From the NCBI RefSeq assembly GCF_000717715.1, contig NZ_JOAI01000006.1:186001-250000 (forward strand): DNA of 64,000 bases, given 5' to 3'. The notes below the pieces were generated by a model. That model was not told the origin of the DNA. It made no database searches and saw only the letters and a program-made list of their open reading frames with translations. Position numbers and translations under genes: made by a program. The DNA is from Streptomyces sp. NRRL B-24484. Its GTDB lineage: Bacteria > Actinomycetota > Actinomycetes > Streptomycetales > Streptomycetaceae. Below, in pieces: positions 55,022 through 63,863 of the stretch. Position 1 is the first letter of the stretch. Each line of letters starts with the position of its first letter.

Positions 55022-55177
55022 CGTGCGGCTCCCTGTGTGAAGGCGTGAGGGTGGGGGGGAGGGGTCGTGCCGGAGCACGGAAGTCGTTGTCGGGGGCCCT
55101 GCCGGCGTGGCTGCGGCAGCAGGGCCCCCGGGCCGGGTGGGGTGAGGCCGATGACGGCGGCCTACCCGTCCGGGGTC

Positions 55178-55681
55178 TCAGGAAGCGGGGGTCGGGCGGC
55201 CGGGCTGCTCGCCGCCGCGCTCCTTGATGTAGGTCTCGGTCGGCACCATCACCTTGCGGCGGAAGATGCAGACGACCGTGCCGTCCTGCTTGTAGCCCTT
55301 GGTCTCGACGTACACGATGCCGCGGTCGTCCTTGGACTTCGACGGCCACTTGTCGAGGACGGTCGTCTCGCCGTAGATCGTGTCGCCGTGGAAGGTCGGG
55401 GCGACGTGGCGCAGCGACTCGATCTCCAGGTTGGCGATCGCCTTGCCGGAGACGTCCGGGACGGACATGCCGAGCAGCAGGGAGTAGATGTAGTTGCCCA
55501 CGACGACGTTCTTGCCGAAGTCCGTCGTGTTCTCCGCATAGTTGACGTCCATGTGGAGCGGGTGGTGGTTCATGGTGAGCAGGCAGAAGAGGTGGTCGTC
55601 GTACTCGGTGACCGTCTTGCCGGGCCAGTGCTTGTAGACCGCGCCGACCTCGAACTCTTCGTAGGTGCGTCCGAACTGCAT
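55178..55681 (-). CDS. mch: MaoC-family mesaconyl-CoA hydratase
   Basis: A 167-aa hot-dog-fold hydratase (MaoC type). The catalytic Asp/His region is seen in FCLLTMNHHPLHMDVNYAEN, followed by VVGNYIYSLLLGMSVPDVSG. It hydrates mesaconyl-CoA to beta-methylmalyl-CoA in the ethylmalonyl-CoA pathway. It lies between mcl and mcd, and its length fits the actinobacterial short form. The reaction assignment depends on operon context. Confidence 0.85.
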   Translation of the reverse strand: MQFGRTYEEFEVGAVYKHWPGKTVTEYDDHLFCLLTMNHHPLHMDVNYAENTTDFGKNVVVGNYIYSLLLGMSVPDVSGKAIANLEIESLRHVAPTFHGDTIYGETTVLDKWPSKSKDDRGIVYVETKGYKQDGTVVCIFRRKVMVPTETYIKERGGEQPGRPTPAS

Positions 55682-55718
55682 GGGGTGTCCTTAGGAGGCC
55701 TGGGAAGGGGCGGGCGGG

Positions 55719-56681
55719 TCAGGCCTGCGGGGGCTCGAACTTGCTGGTGCGCTCCATGCCGGCGGCGCGGCCCTTGCCGGAGATGACCAGGGCCATCTTG
55801 CGGCTGGCCTCGTCGATCATCTCGTCGCCGAGCATCGCGGAGCCCTTGGCGCCGCCCGCCTCGGAGGTGCACCAGTCGTAGGCGTCGAGGATCAGCTCGG
55901 CGTGGTCGTAGTCCTCCTGCGAGGGCGAGAAGATCTCGTTCGCGGCGGCGACCTGGTCCGGGTGGAGCACCCACTTGCCGTCGAAGCCGAGGGCGGCGGC
56001 GCGGCGGGCGACCGCCTTGTAGCCGTCGGCGTTGCGGATCTGCAGGTAGGGGCCGTCGATGGCCTGCAGGTCGTTGGCGCGGGCGGCCATCAGGATGCGC
56101 ATCAGGATGTAGTGGTACGCGTCCGCGTCGTAGCCGGGCGGCTGCTCGCCGACGACCAGCGACTTCATGTTGATCGAGGCCATGAAGTCGGCCGGGCCGA
56201 AGATGATGGTCTCCAGCCGGGGCGAGGCGGTCGCGATCGAGTCGACGTTGATCAGGCCCTTGGCGTTCTCGATCTGCGCCTCGATGCCGATCTTGCCGAC
56301 CTCGAAGCCCATGGTCTTCTCGATCTGGGTGAGCAGCAGGTCGAGCGCCTTCACCTGCTCGGCGTCCTGGACCTTCGGCAGCATGATGCAGTCGAGGTTC
56401 GGGCCGGCGCCCTCGACGACGGTGATGACGTCACGGTACGTCCAGTGCGTCGTCCAGTCGTTGACGCGGACGACCTTGGTCTTGTTGCCCCAGTCGCCGT
56501 TGTTGAGGGCGTCGACGATGTTGTGCCGGGCGCTCTCCTTGACCAGCGGGGCGCAGGCGTCCTCCAGGTCGAGGAAGACCTGGTCGGCGGGCAGGCCCTG
56601 GGCCTTCTCCAGGAAGCGCGGGTTGCTGCCGGGCACGGCCAGGCAGGAGCGGCGCGGCCGGAGGCGGTTGACGGTGGTCAT
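55719..56681 (-). CDS. mcl: Malyl-CoA/methylmalyl-CoA lyase (HpcH/CitE family)
   Basis: A 320-aa TIM-barrel lyase. Family motifs: RRSCLAVPGSNPRFLEKA, DQVFLDLEDACAPLVK (metal Glu/Asp), IGIEAQIENAKGL and ETIIFGPADFMASIN. It splits beta-methylmalyl-CoA to propionyl-CoA and glyoxylate, and handles malyl-CoA. The ATG at 56681 follows a weak ribosome site; the ecm gene ends 23 bp upstream. It belongs to the same operon. Confidence 0.88.
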   Translation of the reverse strand: MTTVNRLRPRRSCLAVPGSNPRFLEKAQGLPADQVFLDLEDACAPLVKESARHNIVDALNNGDWGNKTKVVRVNDWTTHWTYRDVITVVEGAGPNLDCIMLPKVQDAEQVKALDLLLTQIEKTMGFEVGKIGIEAQIENAKGLINVDSIATASPRLETIIFGPADFMASINMKSLVVGEQPPGYDADAYHYILMRILMAARANDLQAIDGPYLQIRNADGYKAVARRAAALGFDGKWVLHPDQVAAANEIFSPSQEDYDHAELILDAYDWCTSEAGGAKGSAMLGDEMIDEASRKMALVISGKGRAAGMERTSKFEPPQA

Positions 56682-56703
56682 GAGGGTGGTGATTCCTTCC
56701 CGG

Positions 56704-58728
56704 TCAGCTGGTCGCGGTCGAGTGCGGCGCCGCGGCCCACGGCTGGAGCCTGTTGGCCAGCCGGATCTCGTCCACGATCCGGCCGATGATGGTGGTGATG
56801 CCGAAGTCCTTCGGGGTGAAGACCGCGGCGACACCGGCGGCCTTGAGGGCCTCGGCGTCCGCAGCGGGGATGATGCCACCGACGATCACGGGCACATCCT
56901 CCACCCCTGTGCGGCGCAGCCGCTGCAGGACGTCCGGCACCAGCTCGGGGTGGGCACCCGAGAGGATGGACAGGCCCACGCAGTGCACGTCCTCGGCGAC
57001 GGCCGCGGAGACGATCTGCTCCGGGGTGAGCCGGATGCCCTGGTAGACCACCTCGAAGCCGGCGTCGCGGGCCCGGACGGCGATCTGCTCGGCGCCGTTG
57101 GAGTGCCCGTCGAGGCCCGGCTTGCCCACCAGCAGGCGGAGCTTGCCGGTGCCGAGCTCGGCGGCGGTGGCGGCGACCGCCTCGCGGACGGCGGCGAGCT
57201 CGCCGCCGGCCTCGGCCGCCACCGCGACCGGGGCGCCGCCCACGCCGGTGGGGGCGCGGTACTCGCCGAAGACCTCGCGCAGGGCGAAGGCCCATTCGCC
57301 GGTGGTCACGCCGGCGCGGGCGCAGGCGAGGGTGGCCTGCATGAGGTTGTCGGTGGTCGCCGCGGTGGCCTTGAGCCGCTCCAGGGCGGTCTGCGCGGCC
57401 GCCTCGTCGCGCCCGGCGCGCCACTGCTCCAGGCCGGCGAGCACGGAGCGCTCGGAGGCCGGGTCCACCACCATGATCGCGGTGTCGAGGTCCGCGGTGA
57501 GCGGGCTCTCCTCGGTGGTGTCGAAGCAGTTCACCCCGACGATCTTGTCCTCGCCGGCCTCGATCCGGGCGCGGCGGGCCGCGTGCGAGGCGACCAGGTT
57601 GGACTTGAGGTAGCCGGACTCGACGGCCGGGATGACCCCGCCCATCTCCAGCACCTTGGCGATCTCGGCCTCGGCGCCGGCGAGCAGCTCGTCCGTCTTG
57701 GCCTCGACCACCGCGGAGCCGTTGAAGATGTCGCCGTACTCCAGCAGGTCGGACTCGTACGCGAGCACCTGCTGGATGCGCAGCGACCACTGCTGGTCCC
57801 ACGGGCGGGGGAGGCCCAGGGCCTCGTTCCACGCGGGCAGCTGGACGGCGCGGGCACGGGCGTCCTTGGAGAGGGTGACGGCGAGCATCTCCAGCACGAT
57901 GCGCTGGACGTTGTTCTCCGGCTGGGCCTCGGTGAGGCCCAGCGAGTTCACCTGCACGCCGTAGCGGAACCGGCGCTGCTTGGCGTCCTCGATGCCGTAG
58001 CGCTCGCGGGTGACCTTCTCCCAGAGCCGGGAGAAGGCCCGCATCTTGCACATCTCCTCGACGAAGCGGACGCCCGCGTTCACGAAGAAGGAGATCCGGC
58101 CGACGACCTCGCCCATCCGCTCCGCCGGCACCTGGCCGGAGTCGCGGACGGCGTCGAGGACGGCGATCGCGGTGCACATCGAGTACGCGATCTCCTGGAC
58201 GGGGGTGGCCCCGGCCTCCTGCAGGTGGTAGCTGCAGATGTTGATCGGGTTCCACTTGGGGATGTTCGCGACCGTGTAGGCGATCATGTCGGTGATCAGC
58301 CGGACGGACGGACCGGGCGGGAAGACGTGCGTCCCGCGCGACAGGTACTCCTTGACGATGTCGTTCTGGGTGGTGCCGGTGAGCTTGGCGATGTCCGCGC
58401 CCTGCTCCTCGGCGACCACCTGGTAGAGCGCCAGCAGCCACATCGCGGTGGCGTTGATCGTCATGGAGGTGTTGGTCTGTTCGAGCGGGATGCCGTCGAA
58501 CAGGGTGCGCATGTCGCCGACGTGGCCCACCGGGACGCCGACCCGGCCGACCTCGCCGCGGGCGAGGACGTGGTCCGAGTCGTAGCCCGTCTGCGTGGGC
58601 AGGTCGAAGGCGACGGACAGGCCCGTCTGGCCCTTCGCCAGGTTCCGCCGGTAGAGCGCGTTGGAGTCGCTCGCGGTGGAGTGCCCGGCGTAGGTCCGCA
58701 TCAGCCACGGACGGTCGCGATCCGCCAT
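56704..58728 (-). CDS. ecm: Ethylmalonyl-CoA mutase (B12-dependent)
   Basis: A 674-aa single-chain mutase of the MeaA/Ecm type. It opens MADRDRPWLMRTYAGHSTAS; LSVAFDLPTQTGYDSDH follows near residue 40 and the substrate-domain stretch NICSYHLQEAGATP comes later. The C-terminal cobalamin domain has the lower-ligand motif GLDGHSNGAE (DxHxxG). It converts ethylmalonyl-CoA to methylsuccinyl-CoA using adenosylcobalamin. Its ATG overlaps the ccr stop by one base. Length is typical of Ecm and shorter than methylmalonyl-CoA mutase. Confidence 0.93.
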   Translation of the reverse strand: MADRDRPWLMRTYAGHSTASDSNALYRRNLAKGQTGLSVAFDLPTQTGYDSDHVLARGEVGRVGVPVGHVGDMRTLFDGIPLEQTNTSMTINATAMWLLALYQVVAEEQGADIAKLTGTTQNDIVKEYLSRGTHVFPPGPSVRLITDMIAYTVANIPKWNPINICSYHLQEAGATPVQEIAYSMCTAIAVLDAVRDSGQVPAERMGEVVGRISFFVNAGVRFVEEMCKMRAFSRLWEKVTRERYGIEDAKQRRFRYGVQVNSLGLTEAQPENNVQRIVLEMLAVTLSKDARARAVQLPAWNEALGLPRPWDQQWSLRIQQVLAYESDLLEYGDIFNGSAVVEAKTDELLAGAEAEIAKVLEMGGVIPAVESGYLKSNLVASHAARRARIEAGEDKIVGVNCFDTTEESPLTADLDTAIMVVDPASERSVLAGLEQWRAGRDEAAAQTALERLKATAATTDNLMQATLACARAGVTTGEWAFALREVFGEYRAPTGVGGAPVAVAAEAGGELAAVREAVAATAAELGTGKLRLLVGKPGLDGHSNGAEQIAVRARDAGFEVVYQGIRLTPEQIVSAAVAEDVHCVGLSILSGAHPELVPDVLQRLRRTGVEDVPVIVGGIIPAADAEALKAAGVAAVFTPKDFGITTIIGRIVDEIRLANRLQPWAAAPHSTATS

Positions 58729-60065
58729 CAGATGTTCCGGAAGCGGTTGATCGCCGGCAGGTGCTTGGCACGCAGCTCGTGGTCGCGGACGCCCATGCCC
58801 TCCTCGGGGGCGAGGCAGAGCACGCCGACCTTGCCCTGGTGCTTGTTGTGGTGCACGTCGAGGGCGGCCTGGCCGGTCTCCTCCAGGGAGTAGACCTTGG
58901 AGAGGGTCGGGTGGATCTTGCCCTTGGCCACCAGGCGGTTGGCCTCGAAGGCCTCGCGGTAGTTGGCGAAGTGCGAGCCGACGATGCGCTTCAGCGACAT
59001 CCACAGGTAGCGGTTGTCGTACTGGTGCATGAAGCCGGAGGTCGAGGCGCAGGTGACGATGGTGCCGCCCTTGCGGGTGACGTAGACCGAGGCGCCGAAG
59101 GTCTCGCGGCCCGGGTGCTCGAAGACGATGTCCACGTCCTCGCCGCCGGTGAACTCGCGGATCTTGGAGCCCAGGCGCTTCCACTCGCGCGGGTCCTGGG
59201 TGTGCTCGTCCTTCCAGAACTTGAAGCCCTCGGCGGAGCGGTCGATGATCGCCTCGGCGCCCATGGCGCGGCAGATCTCGGCCTTGGACTCGCTGGAGAC
59301 CACGCAGATCGGGGTGGCGCCGCCGGCCAGGGCGTACTGGGTGGCGTACGAGCCGAGGCCACCGCTGGCGCCCCAGATCAGCACGTTGTCGCCCTGCTTC
59401 ATGCCGGCGCCGTTCTGCGACACCAGCTGGCGGTAGGCGGTGGAGTTGACCAGGCCCGGGGAGGCGGCCTCCTCCCAGGTGAGGTGCTTCGGCTTGGGCA
59501 GCAGCTGGTTGGTCTTGACCAGGGCGATCTCGGCGAGGCCGCCGAAGTTGGTCTCGAAGCCCCAGATGCGCTGCTCCGGGTCCATCATCGTGTCGTTGTG
59601 GCCGTCCGGGGACTCCAGCTCGACCGAGAGGCAGTGCGCGACGACCTCGTCGCCCGGCTTCCAGGCGTTGACGCCGGCGCCGGTGCGCAGGACGACGCCC
59701 GCGAGGTCCGAGCCGAGGATGTGGTACGGCAGGTCGTGACGCTTCGTCAGCGGCGACAGGCGGCCGTAGCGCTCCAGGAAACCGAAGGTGGAGACCGGCT
59801 CGAAGATCGAGCTCCACACGGTGTTGTAGTTGACGGAGCTCGCCATGACGGCGACCAGGGCCTCGCCCGGACCGAGCTCGGGGAGGGCGACCTCGTCGAG
59901 GTGGAGGGACTTGCGGGGGTCCTTGTCGCGGCTGGCGAGGCCGGCGAACATCTGCTCCTCGTCCTTGTGGAGCGTCACCGCCCGGTAGGACTCCGGCAGC
60001 TCGATCGCGGCGAAGTCCGCCGAGGTGCTGTCGGAGCTGAGGATCGCGTCGAGGATTTCGTTCAT
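58728..60065 (-). CDS. ccrA: Crotonyl-CoA carboxylase/reductase
   Basis: A 445-aa medium-chain reductase that reductively carboxylates crotonyl-CoA to ethylmalonyl-CoA with NADPH and CO2. The CO2-binding residues known from the K. setae enzyme occur at identical positions: N81, F170, E171 and H365. The dinucleotide motif is LIWGASGGLGSYATQ. ATG 60065 gives the exact numbering. It leads the operon after a 374-bp upstream region with palindromes and a terminator. It also supplies ethylmalonyl-CoA as an extender unit for polyketides. Confidence 0.97.
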   Translation of the reverse strand: MNEILDAILSSDSTSADFAAIELPESYRAVTLHKDEEQMFAGLASRDKDPRKSLHLDEVALPELGPGEALVAVMASSVNYNTVWSSIFEPVSTFGFLERYGRLSPLTKRHDLPYHILGSDLAGVVLRTGAGVNAWKPGDEVVAHCLSVELESPDGHNDTMMDPEQRIWGFETNFGGLAEIALVKTNQLLPKPKHLTWEEAASPGLVNSTAYRQLVSQNGAGMKQGDNVLIWGASGGLGSYATQYALAGGATPICVVSSESKAEICRAMGAEAIIDRSAEGFKFWKDEHTQDPREWKRLGSKIREFTGGEDVDIVFEHPGRETFGASVYVTRKGGTIVTCASTSGFMHQYDNRYLWMSLKRIVGSHFANYREAFEANRLVAKGKIHPTLSKVYSLEETGQAALDVHHNKHQGKVGVLCLAPEEGMGVRDHELRAKHLPAINRFRNI

Positions 60066-60281
60066 GGCTGCCTCCGAAGGCGTACCTGTGTGAGGGCACA
60101 GGGCGTCTGGGGGAGCCGGGAGCGGACACCGGCTTCGCTGAGGGTCTGTGGGTGGGTTTTGCCGACGGTCTGCGACGGATGTGGTGTCGCCGAGGTCGTA
60201 CGTGCCCCCGTGGTCCGGGGACGCCGGACGCGGCGCGCCGAGGTGGGGAGCCGCGGCGCCGCGACTGGTGGGTAACAAGGT

Positions 60282-60319
60282 AGTGGCACCCTGTGCCACT
60301 CGTAAAGACACCGGGTGTC
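60282..60319. promoter_or_regulatory. Two palindromes upstream of ccrA
   Basis: AGTGGCACCCTGTGCCACT (60282-60300; core TGGCAC-n3-GTGCCA) is followed by GACACCGGGTGTC (60307-60319). Both are perfect. They lie 217-254 bp upstream of the ccrA start codon. They are candidate binding sites for the neighbouring TetR regulator. Confidence 0.5.
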
Positions 60320-60372
60320 ATCAGTTCGAGTGATGTGGATCGCTGTTCGACGCGGGCCCGGCGGGGTATGCG

Positions 60373-60408
60373 CGAAGGCCCGCCCCGGATGTCCGGGACG
60401 GGCCTTCG
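60373..60408. terminator. Hairpin terminator after the TetR gene
   Basis: A 17-bp stem (CGAAGGCCCGCCCCGGA pairing with TCCGGGACGGGCCTTCG, one wobble pair) lies 31 bp downstream of the TetR stop codon and before the ccrA promoter. It separates the two transcripts. Confidence 0.75.
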
Positions 60409-60439
60409 AAACGCTCGTGAACTGCGGAAACGCCGCTGG

Positions 60440-61342
60440 TCAGGCCGGGTTGGCGGCACTCAGGGCGGACTTGATCGAGTCCAGCACGAGCTCCAGCGGG
60501 GCGTCGGTGCGGGCCACTGTGATGAGCACCTCACCGCCGGGGCTGGCGCTCAGGGCGCTCACCGCGGAGCTCTCCGGGACCGACCCGGTGTCACCACTGG
60601 CACTGGGTGCCACAAGAGTGCCACGCCGTCGCACGCCACTCGGCGAGGTCGCCCAGAAGGTGCCCCGGATGACCTCGAAGGAGTGGTCCAGCTGGGCCTC
60701 CACGTCGCCGTGGCCGCCCGCCCGCAGCCAGCGCCGCAGCACGTGGTTGTGGGCCGCCACCACCGCCGCCGCCGACACCTCGGCCAGCATCGAGTCGTCG
60801 TCCCCGCCGCGCTGCCAGCCCGGCGGGATCTGCTCCGCCGCGTCGAAGCGCCCCAGCAGGTAGCGGGTGAACAGCCGCTCGTACCGGGCCACCACCGCGA
60901 TCTCCCGCTCGCGCAGCGCCGGCACCTGCCGGATCAGCTGGTAGCGCGCCACCGAGACGCCCGGGGTGGAGGCGTACATCCGCAGCACCTCCTTGATGCC
61001 GCGGCACACCACGTCCAGCGGGTGCTCCTCCGGCTCGGCGCTGGCCAGCAGGTCGGCCACCCGGACCAGGGTGTCGTCGTGGTCCGGGAAGATCGCCTCC
61101 TCCTTCGAGCGGAAGTAGCGGAAGAACGTCCGCCGCGCCACGCCCGCCTCGGCGGCGATCTGATCGACCGTCGTCTCCTCGTACCCCTGGTTGGCGAACA
61201 GGTCCATCGCCGCGGACGCCAGCTCCTGGCGCATCTGCCGGCGCTGCGCCGCGGCCCGCCGGCCGCCGGTGCCGCCCTCGGGGCGGGCACCGTCCACCGG
61301 TTCGCGGGGCGGCTGCTGTGCGGATGACTGTTCCCGATCCAT
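60440..61342 (-). CDS. TetR-family regulator of the ethylmalonyl-CoA genes
   Basis: A 300-aa regulator. About 35 disordered residues precede the DNA-binding domain (ASAAMDLFANQGYEETTVDQ, then AGVARRTFFRYFRSKEEAIF). The helical ligand domain runs to about residue 220, and a less conserved tail (SASGDTGSVPESSAVSALSA) follows. ATG 61342 is preferred; the frame extends upstream to 61522 with a Pro/Arg-rich, improbable leader. It sits between the hydroxybutyryl-CoA dehydrogenase and ccrA genes, an order known in S. coelicolor, so control of acyl-CoA genes is inferred. Confidence 0.82.
   Translation of the reverse strand: MDREQSSAQQPPREPVDGARPEGGTGGRRAAAQRRQMRQELASAAMDLFANQGYEETTVDQIAAEAGVARRTFFRYFRSKEEAIFPDHDDTLVRVADLLASAEPEEHPLDVVCRGIKEVLRMYASTPGVSVARYQLIRQVPALREREIAVVARYERLFTRYLLGRFDAAEQIPPGWQRGGDDDSMLAEVSAAAVVAAHNHVLRRWLRAGGHGDVEAQLDHSFEVIRGTFWATSPSGVRRRGTLVAPSASGDTGSVPESSAVSALSASPGGEVLITVARTDAPLELVLDSIKSALSAANPA
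60598..60612. promoter_or_regulatory. TGGCAC-n3-GTGCCA palindrome inside the TetR gene
   Basis: TGGCACTGGGTGCCA repeats the arms and spacing of the palindrome upstream of ccrA, inside the 3' part of the TetR coding region. It may be an intragenic operator. Confidence 0.4.
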
Positions 61343-61637
61343 GCCCGGAACGCTACACGCCCCGGGTGCCGCTCCGGTCGGCCGCGCCCGGCGGACCGGG
61401 GGCGCCGGCGGCAGCACGGCGGGCCGCGGCCAGCGGGGCGGCAGCGCACCCTCGTTCCACGCCGGCCGGCCGGCCGGCGCGACGTTGCTCCGAGGCAGTC
61501 TGCCTCCGGGCTCGGTGTTCATGTCGACTCCTTGCTGCGAGGCGGCCGTTCGGTCCGTGGATGTGCCGTGCGGGCCGCCCCGCCCCGCCCGTCCGCGGGT
61601 GGGGCCGCGGGGGACGGGCGGGGCGGCCCGTGGTGCG

Positions 61638-63413
61638 TCAGCGCCGGGCGTGGTCGCGGAAGCCGCGGCCGGTCTTGCGGCCCAGGCAGCCCGCCGCGAC
61701 CAGGTGCTCCAGCAGCGGGGCGGCCGCCAGGCCGGGCTCGCGGAACTCCTGGTGCAGCACCTGCTCGATGGTCAGCGAGACGTCCAGGCCGACCACGTCC
61801 AGCAGCTCGAACGGGCCCATCGGGTAGCCGCAGCCGAGCTTCATCGCGGTGTCGATGTCGTCCACCGTCGCGTAGTGCTCCTGCAGCATCCGCACCGCGT
61901 CGTTCAGGTACGGGAAGAGCAGCGCGTTGACGATGAAGCCGGCCCGGTCGCCGCACTCCACCGCGTGCTTCTTCACCTTCGCGCAGAGCTCCAGCACGGT
62001 GGCGGTGACGTCCGGCGCGGTGAGCACCGTGGAGACCACCTCGACCAGCTTCATCGCCGGCGCCGGGTTGAAGAAGTGCATGCCGATCACGTCCTGCGGC
62101 CGCGAGGTCGCGGTCGCGCAGCTGATCACCGGCAGGCTGGAGGTGGTGGTGGCGAGCACCGCACCCGGCTTGACGACCTTGTCCAGGGCGGCGAACAGCT
62201 CGCGCTTGACCTCCAGGTCCTCGGCGACCGCCTCGACCACCAGGTCCACCCCGGCCAGGTCGGCGTAGCTGCCGGTGGGGGTGACCAGCTCCAGCGCCGC
62301 GTCCCGGGCCTCGGCGGCGAGCCGGCCGCGGGAGACCGAGCGCTCCAGCGACTTGGCCAGCTGCGCCTTCGCGCGGTCCGCCTTCTCCTGGCTGCGGGCC
62401 GCCAGCAGGACGGGCAGGCCGGCCTTGGCGAACACCTCGACGATGCCGGTGGCCATGGTGCCGGAGCCGCAGACGCCGATGCTCGCGACCGTCCGGCCCG
62501 CGATCCGGGTGCCGGCCTCGGCGGCGGCCTCGGCGACCACCTTCGAGGAGCCGGGCGCCTCGTACGTGTAGAAGCCGCGGCCCGACTTGCGGCCGAGCAG
62601 GCCCGCCGAGGCGAGCTGGCCGAGGATCGGCGCCGGGGCGTGCAGCCGGTCCTTGGACTGCTCGTACATCGCCTCCAGCACGGTGCGGGCGGTGTCGATG
62701 CCGATCAGGTCGAGCAGGGCCAGCGGGCCCATCGGCAGGCCGCAGCCGAGCCGCATCGCGGCGTCGATGTCCTCGCGGGTGGCGTACCGCGACTCGAACA
62801 TCGCGGCGGCCTGGTTGAGGTAGGCGAAGAGCAGGCCGTTGACGATGAAGCCGGCCCGGTCGCCCGCCGCGACCGGCTCCTTGCCCAGGTCGCGGGCGAA
62901 GGCGGCGGCGTCCTCGGCGGCCTGCGGCGAGGTCAGCACGGTGCGCACCACCTCGACCAGCTTCATGGTGTGCACCGGGTTGAAGAAGTGCAGGCCGAGC
63001 ACCCGCTCCGGGCGGGCGGTGGCGGCGGCGATCCGGGTCACCGAGAGCGCGGTGGTACCGGTCGCGAGCACCGTCTCCGGCGGGCAGATCCGGTCCAGCT
63101 CGGCGAAGACCTCGCGCTTCAGCTCCAACTGCTCGGGCAGCTCCTCGATCACCAGGTCGGCGCCGGCCGCGGCGTCCAGCCGGTCGCCGACGGTGATCAG
63201 GGCGAGCAGGGCGGTGCGCTCCTCGGCGGTGAGCCGCTCGCGCTGCACCGCGTGCGCGGTGGTCTCCTCGATCCGGGCGAGGGCCCGGCCCGCCGCGTCG
63301 GCATCGGCCTCGATGCCGAGCACCCGGCGGCCGCTCTTCGCGACGGCCACGGCGACGCCGGCACCCATGGTGCCGAGGCCGACCACGGCGACGGTGGGGA
63401 AGGGACGCTCCAT
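61638..63413 (-). CDS. Tandem 3-hydroxybutyryl-CoA dehydrogenase
   Basis: A 591-aa cytoplasmic enzyme composed of two homologous 3-hydroxyacyl-CoA dehydrogenase units. Each has a NAD-binding motif (VAVVGLGTMGAGVAVAVAKS; SIGVCGSGTMATGIVEVFAK), the catalytic His segment (LGLHFFNPVHTMKLVEVV; IGMHFFNPAPAMKLVEVV), and a C-terminal helical part ending in LGRKSGRGF or LGRKTGRGF. It interconverts acetoacetyl-CoA and 3-hydroxybutyryl-CoA, the step that feeds crotonyl-CoA to CcrA. Both units keep the main residues, so both may be active. It is followed by the TetR gene (295 bp gap). Confidence 0.9.
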   Translation of the reverse strand: MERPFPTVAVVGLGTMGAGVAVAVAKSGRRVLGIEADADAAGRALARIEETTAHAVQRERLTAEERTALLALITVGDRLDAAAGADLVIEELPEQLELKREVFAELDRICPPETVLATGTTALSVTRIAAATARPERVLGLHFFNPVHTMKLVEVVRTVLTSPQAAEDAAAFARDLGKEPVAAGDRAGFIVNGLLFAYLNQAAAMFESRYATREDIDAAMRLGCGLPMGPLALLDLIGIDTARTVLEAMYEQSKDRLHAPAPILGQLASAGLLGRKSGRGFYTYEAPGSSKVVAEAAAEAGTRIAGRTVASIGVCGSGTMATGIVEVFAKAGLPVLLAARSQEKADRAKAQLAKSLERSVSRGRLAAEARDAALELVTPTGSYADLAGVDLVVEAVAEDLEVKRELFAALDKVVKPGAVLATTTSSLPVISCATATSRPQDVIGMHFFNPAPAMKLVEVVSTVLTAPDVTATVLELCAKVKKHAVECGDRAGFIVNALLFPYLNDAVRMLQEHYATVDDIDTAMKLGCGYPMGPFELLDVVGLDVSLTIEQVLHQEFREPGLAAAPLLEHLVAAGCLGRKTGRGFRDHARR

Positions 63414-63863
63414 TGTCCTGACTCCTTGTCATGGGCCCGCGCAGCACTCGGGCGCGGCCGGCCGCTCGACGGCGAGCGGCGGCCGGGGCACGCCGGAGGA
63501 GGGTGTGGCGACGCGGGTGTGCGGGAAGACGGGGCGGCCCCGCGGTGCACGGACCGGTCCGCTCCGGTCGTGCCGCGGGTGTGCCGAAGTGCTCAGGCGC
63601 GCTGAGAAGAAGGACAGGCGGCGCTGAACTGCTGCAGGGAGAAGACGGCCGCGAGGGCCGGAGACCACGCACCGGGGCGTCCGCGCGAATGCCGCGGCGC
63701 CGACCACGCCGGTGCGGCTCCCGAGGCCCGGCGCTGGTGCGTGCCGGTCACTGTAGCGGAGTTACCGCCCAGTAGGAAGAGTGCCGCGCGGGTCGGCGAG
63801 GAGCGGGGAACGCGCAGCGGCCCGCCGGGAGAACCCGGCGGGCCGCTGCGGTGAGGGGTGGGG
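63414..63863. other. 450-bp gap without a gene
   Basis: No convincing coding frame is present. It holds the promoter region of the dehydrogenase gene, including an AT-containing stretch around 63750-63780, and the terminator at 63813-63850 belonging to the gene at the right edge. Confidence 0.6.
63813..63850. terminator. 17-bp hairpin terminator
   Basis: CGCAGCGGCCCGCCGGG and its perfect complement enclose an AGAA loop. It is 14 bp past the stop codon of the minus-strand gene that enters from the right edge. Confidence 0.85.

Noticed and set aside
56704..60459. A 1251-codon frame suggesting a Ccr-Ecm fusion.
   Set aside because: CcrA is encoded in a different frame (58728-60065); the frame above it is a shadow, and Ecm begins at 58728.
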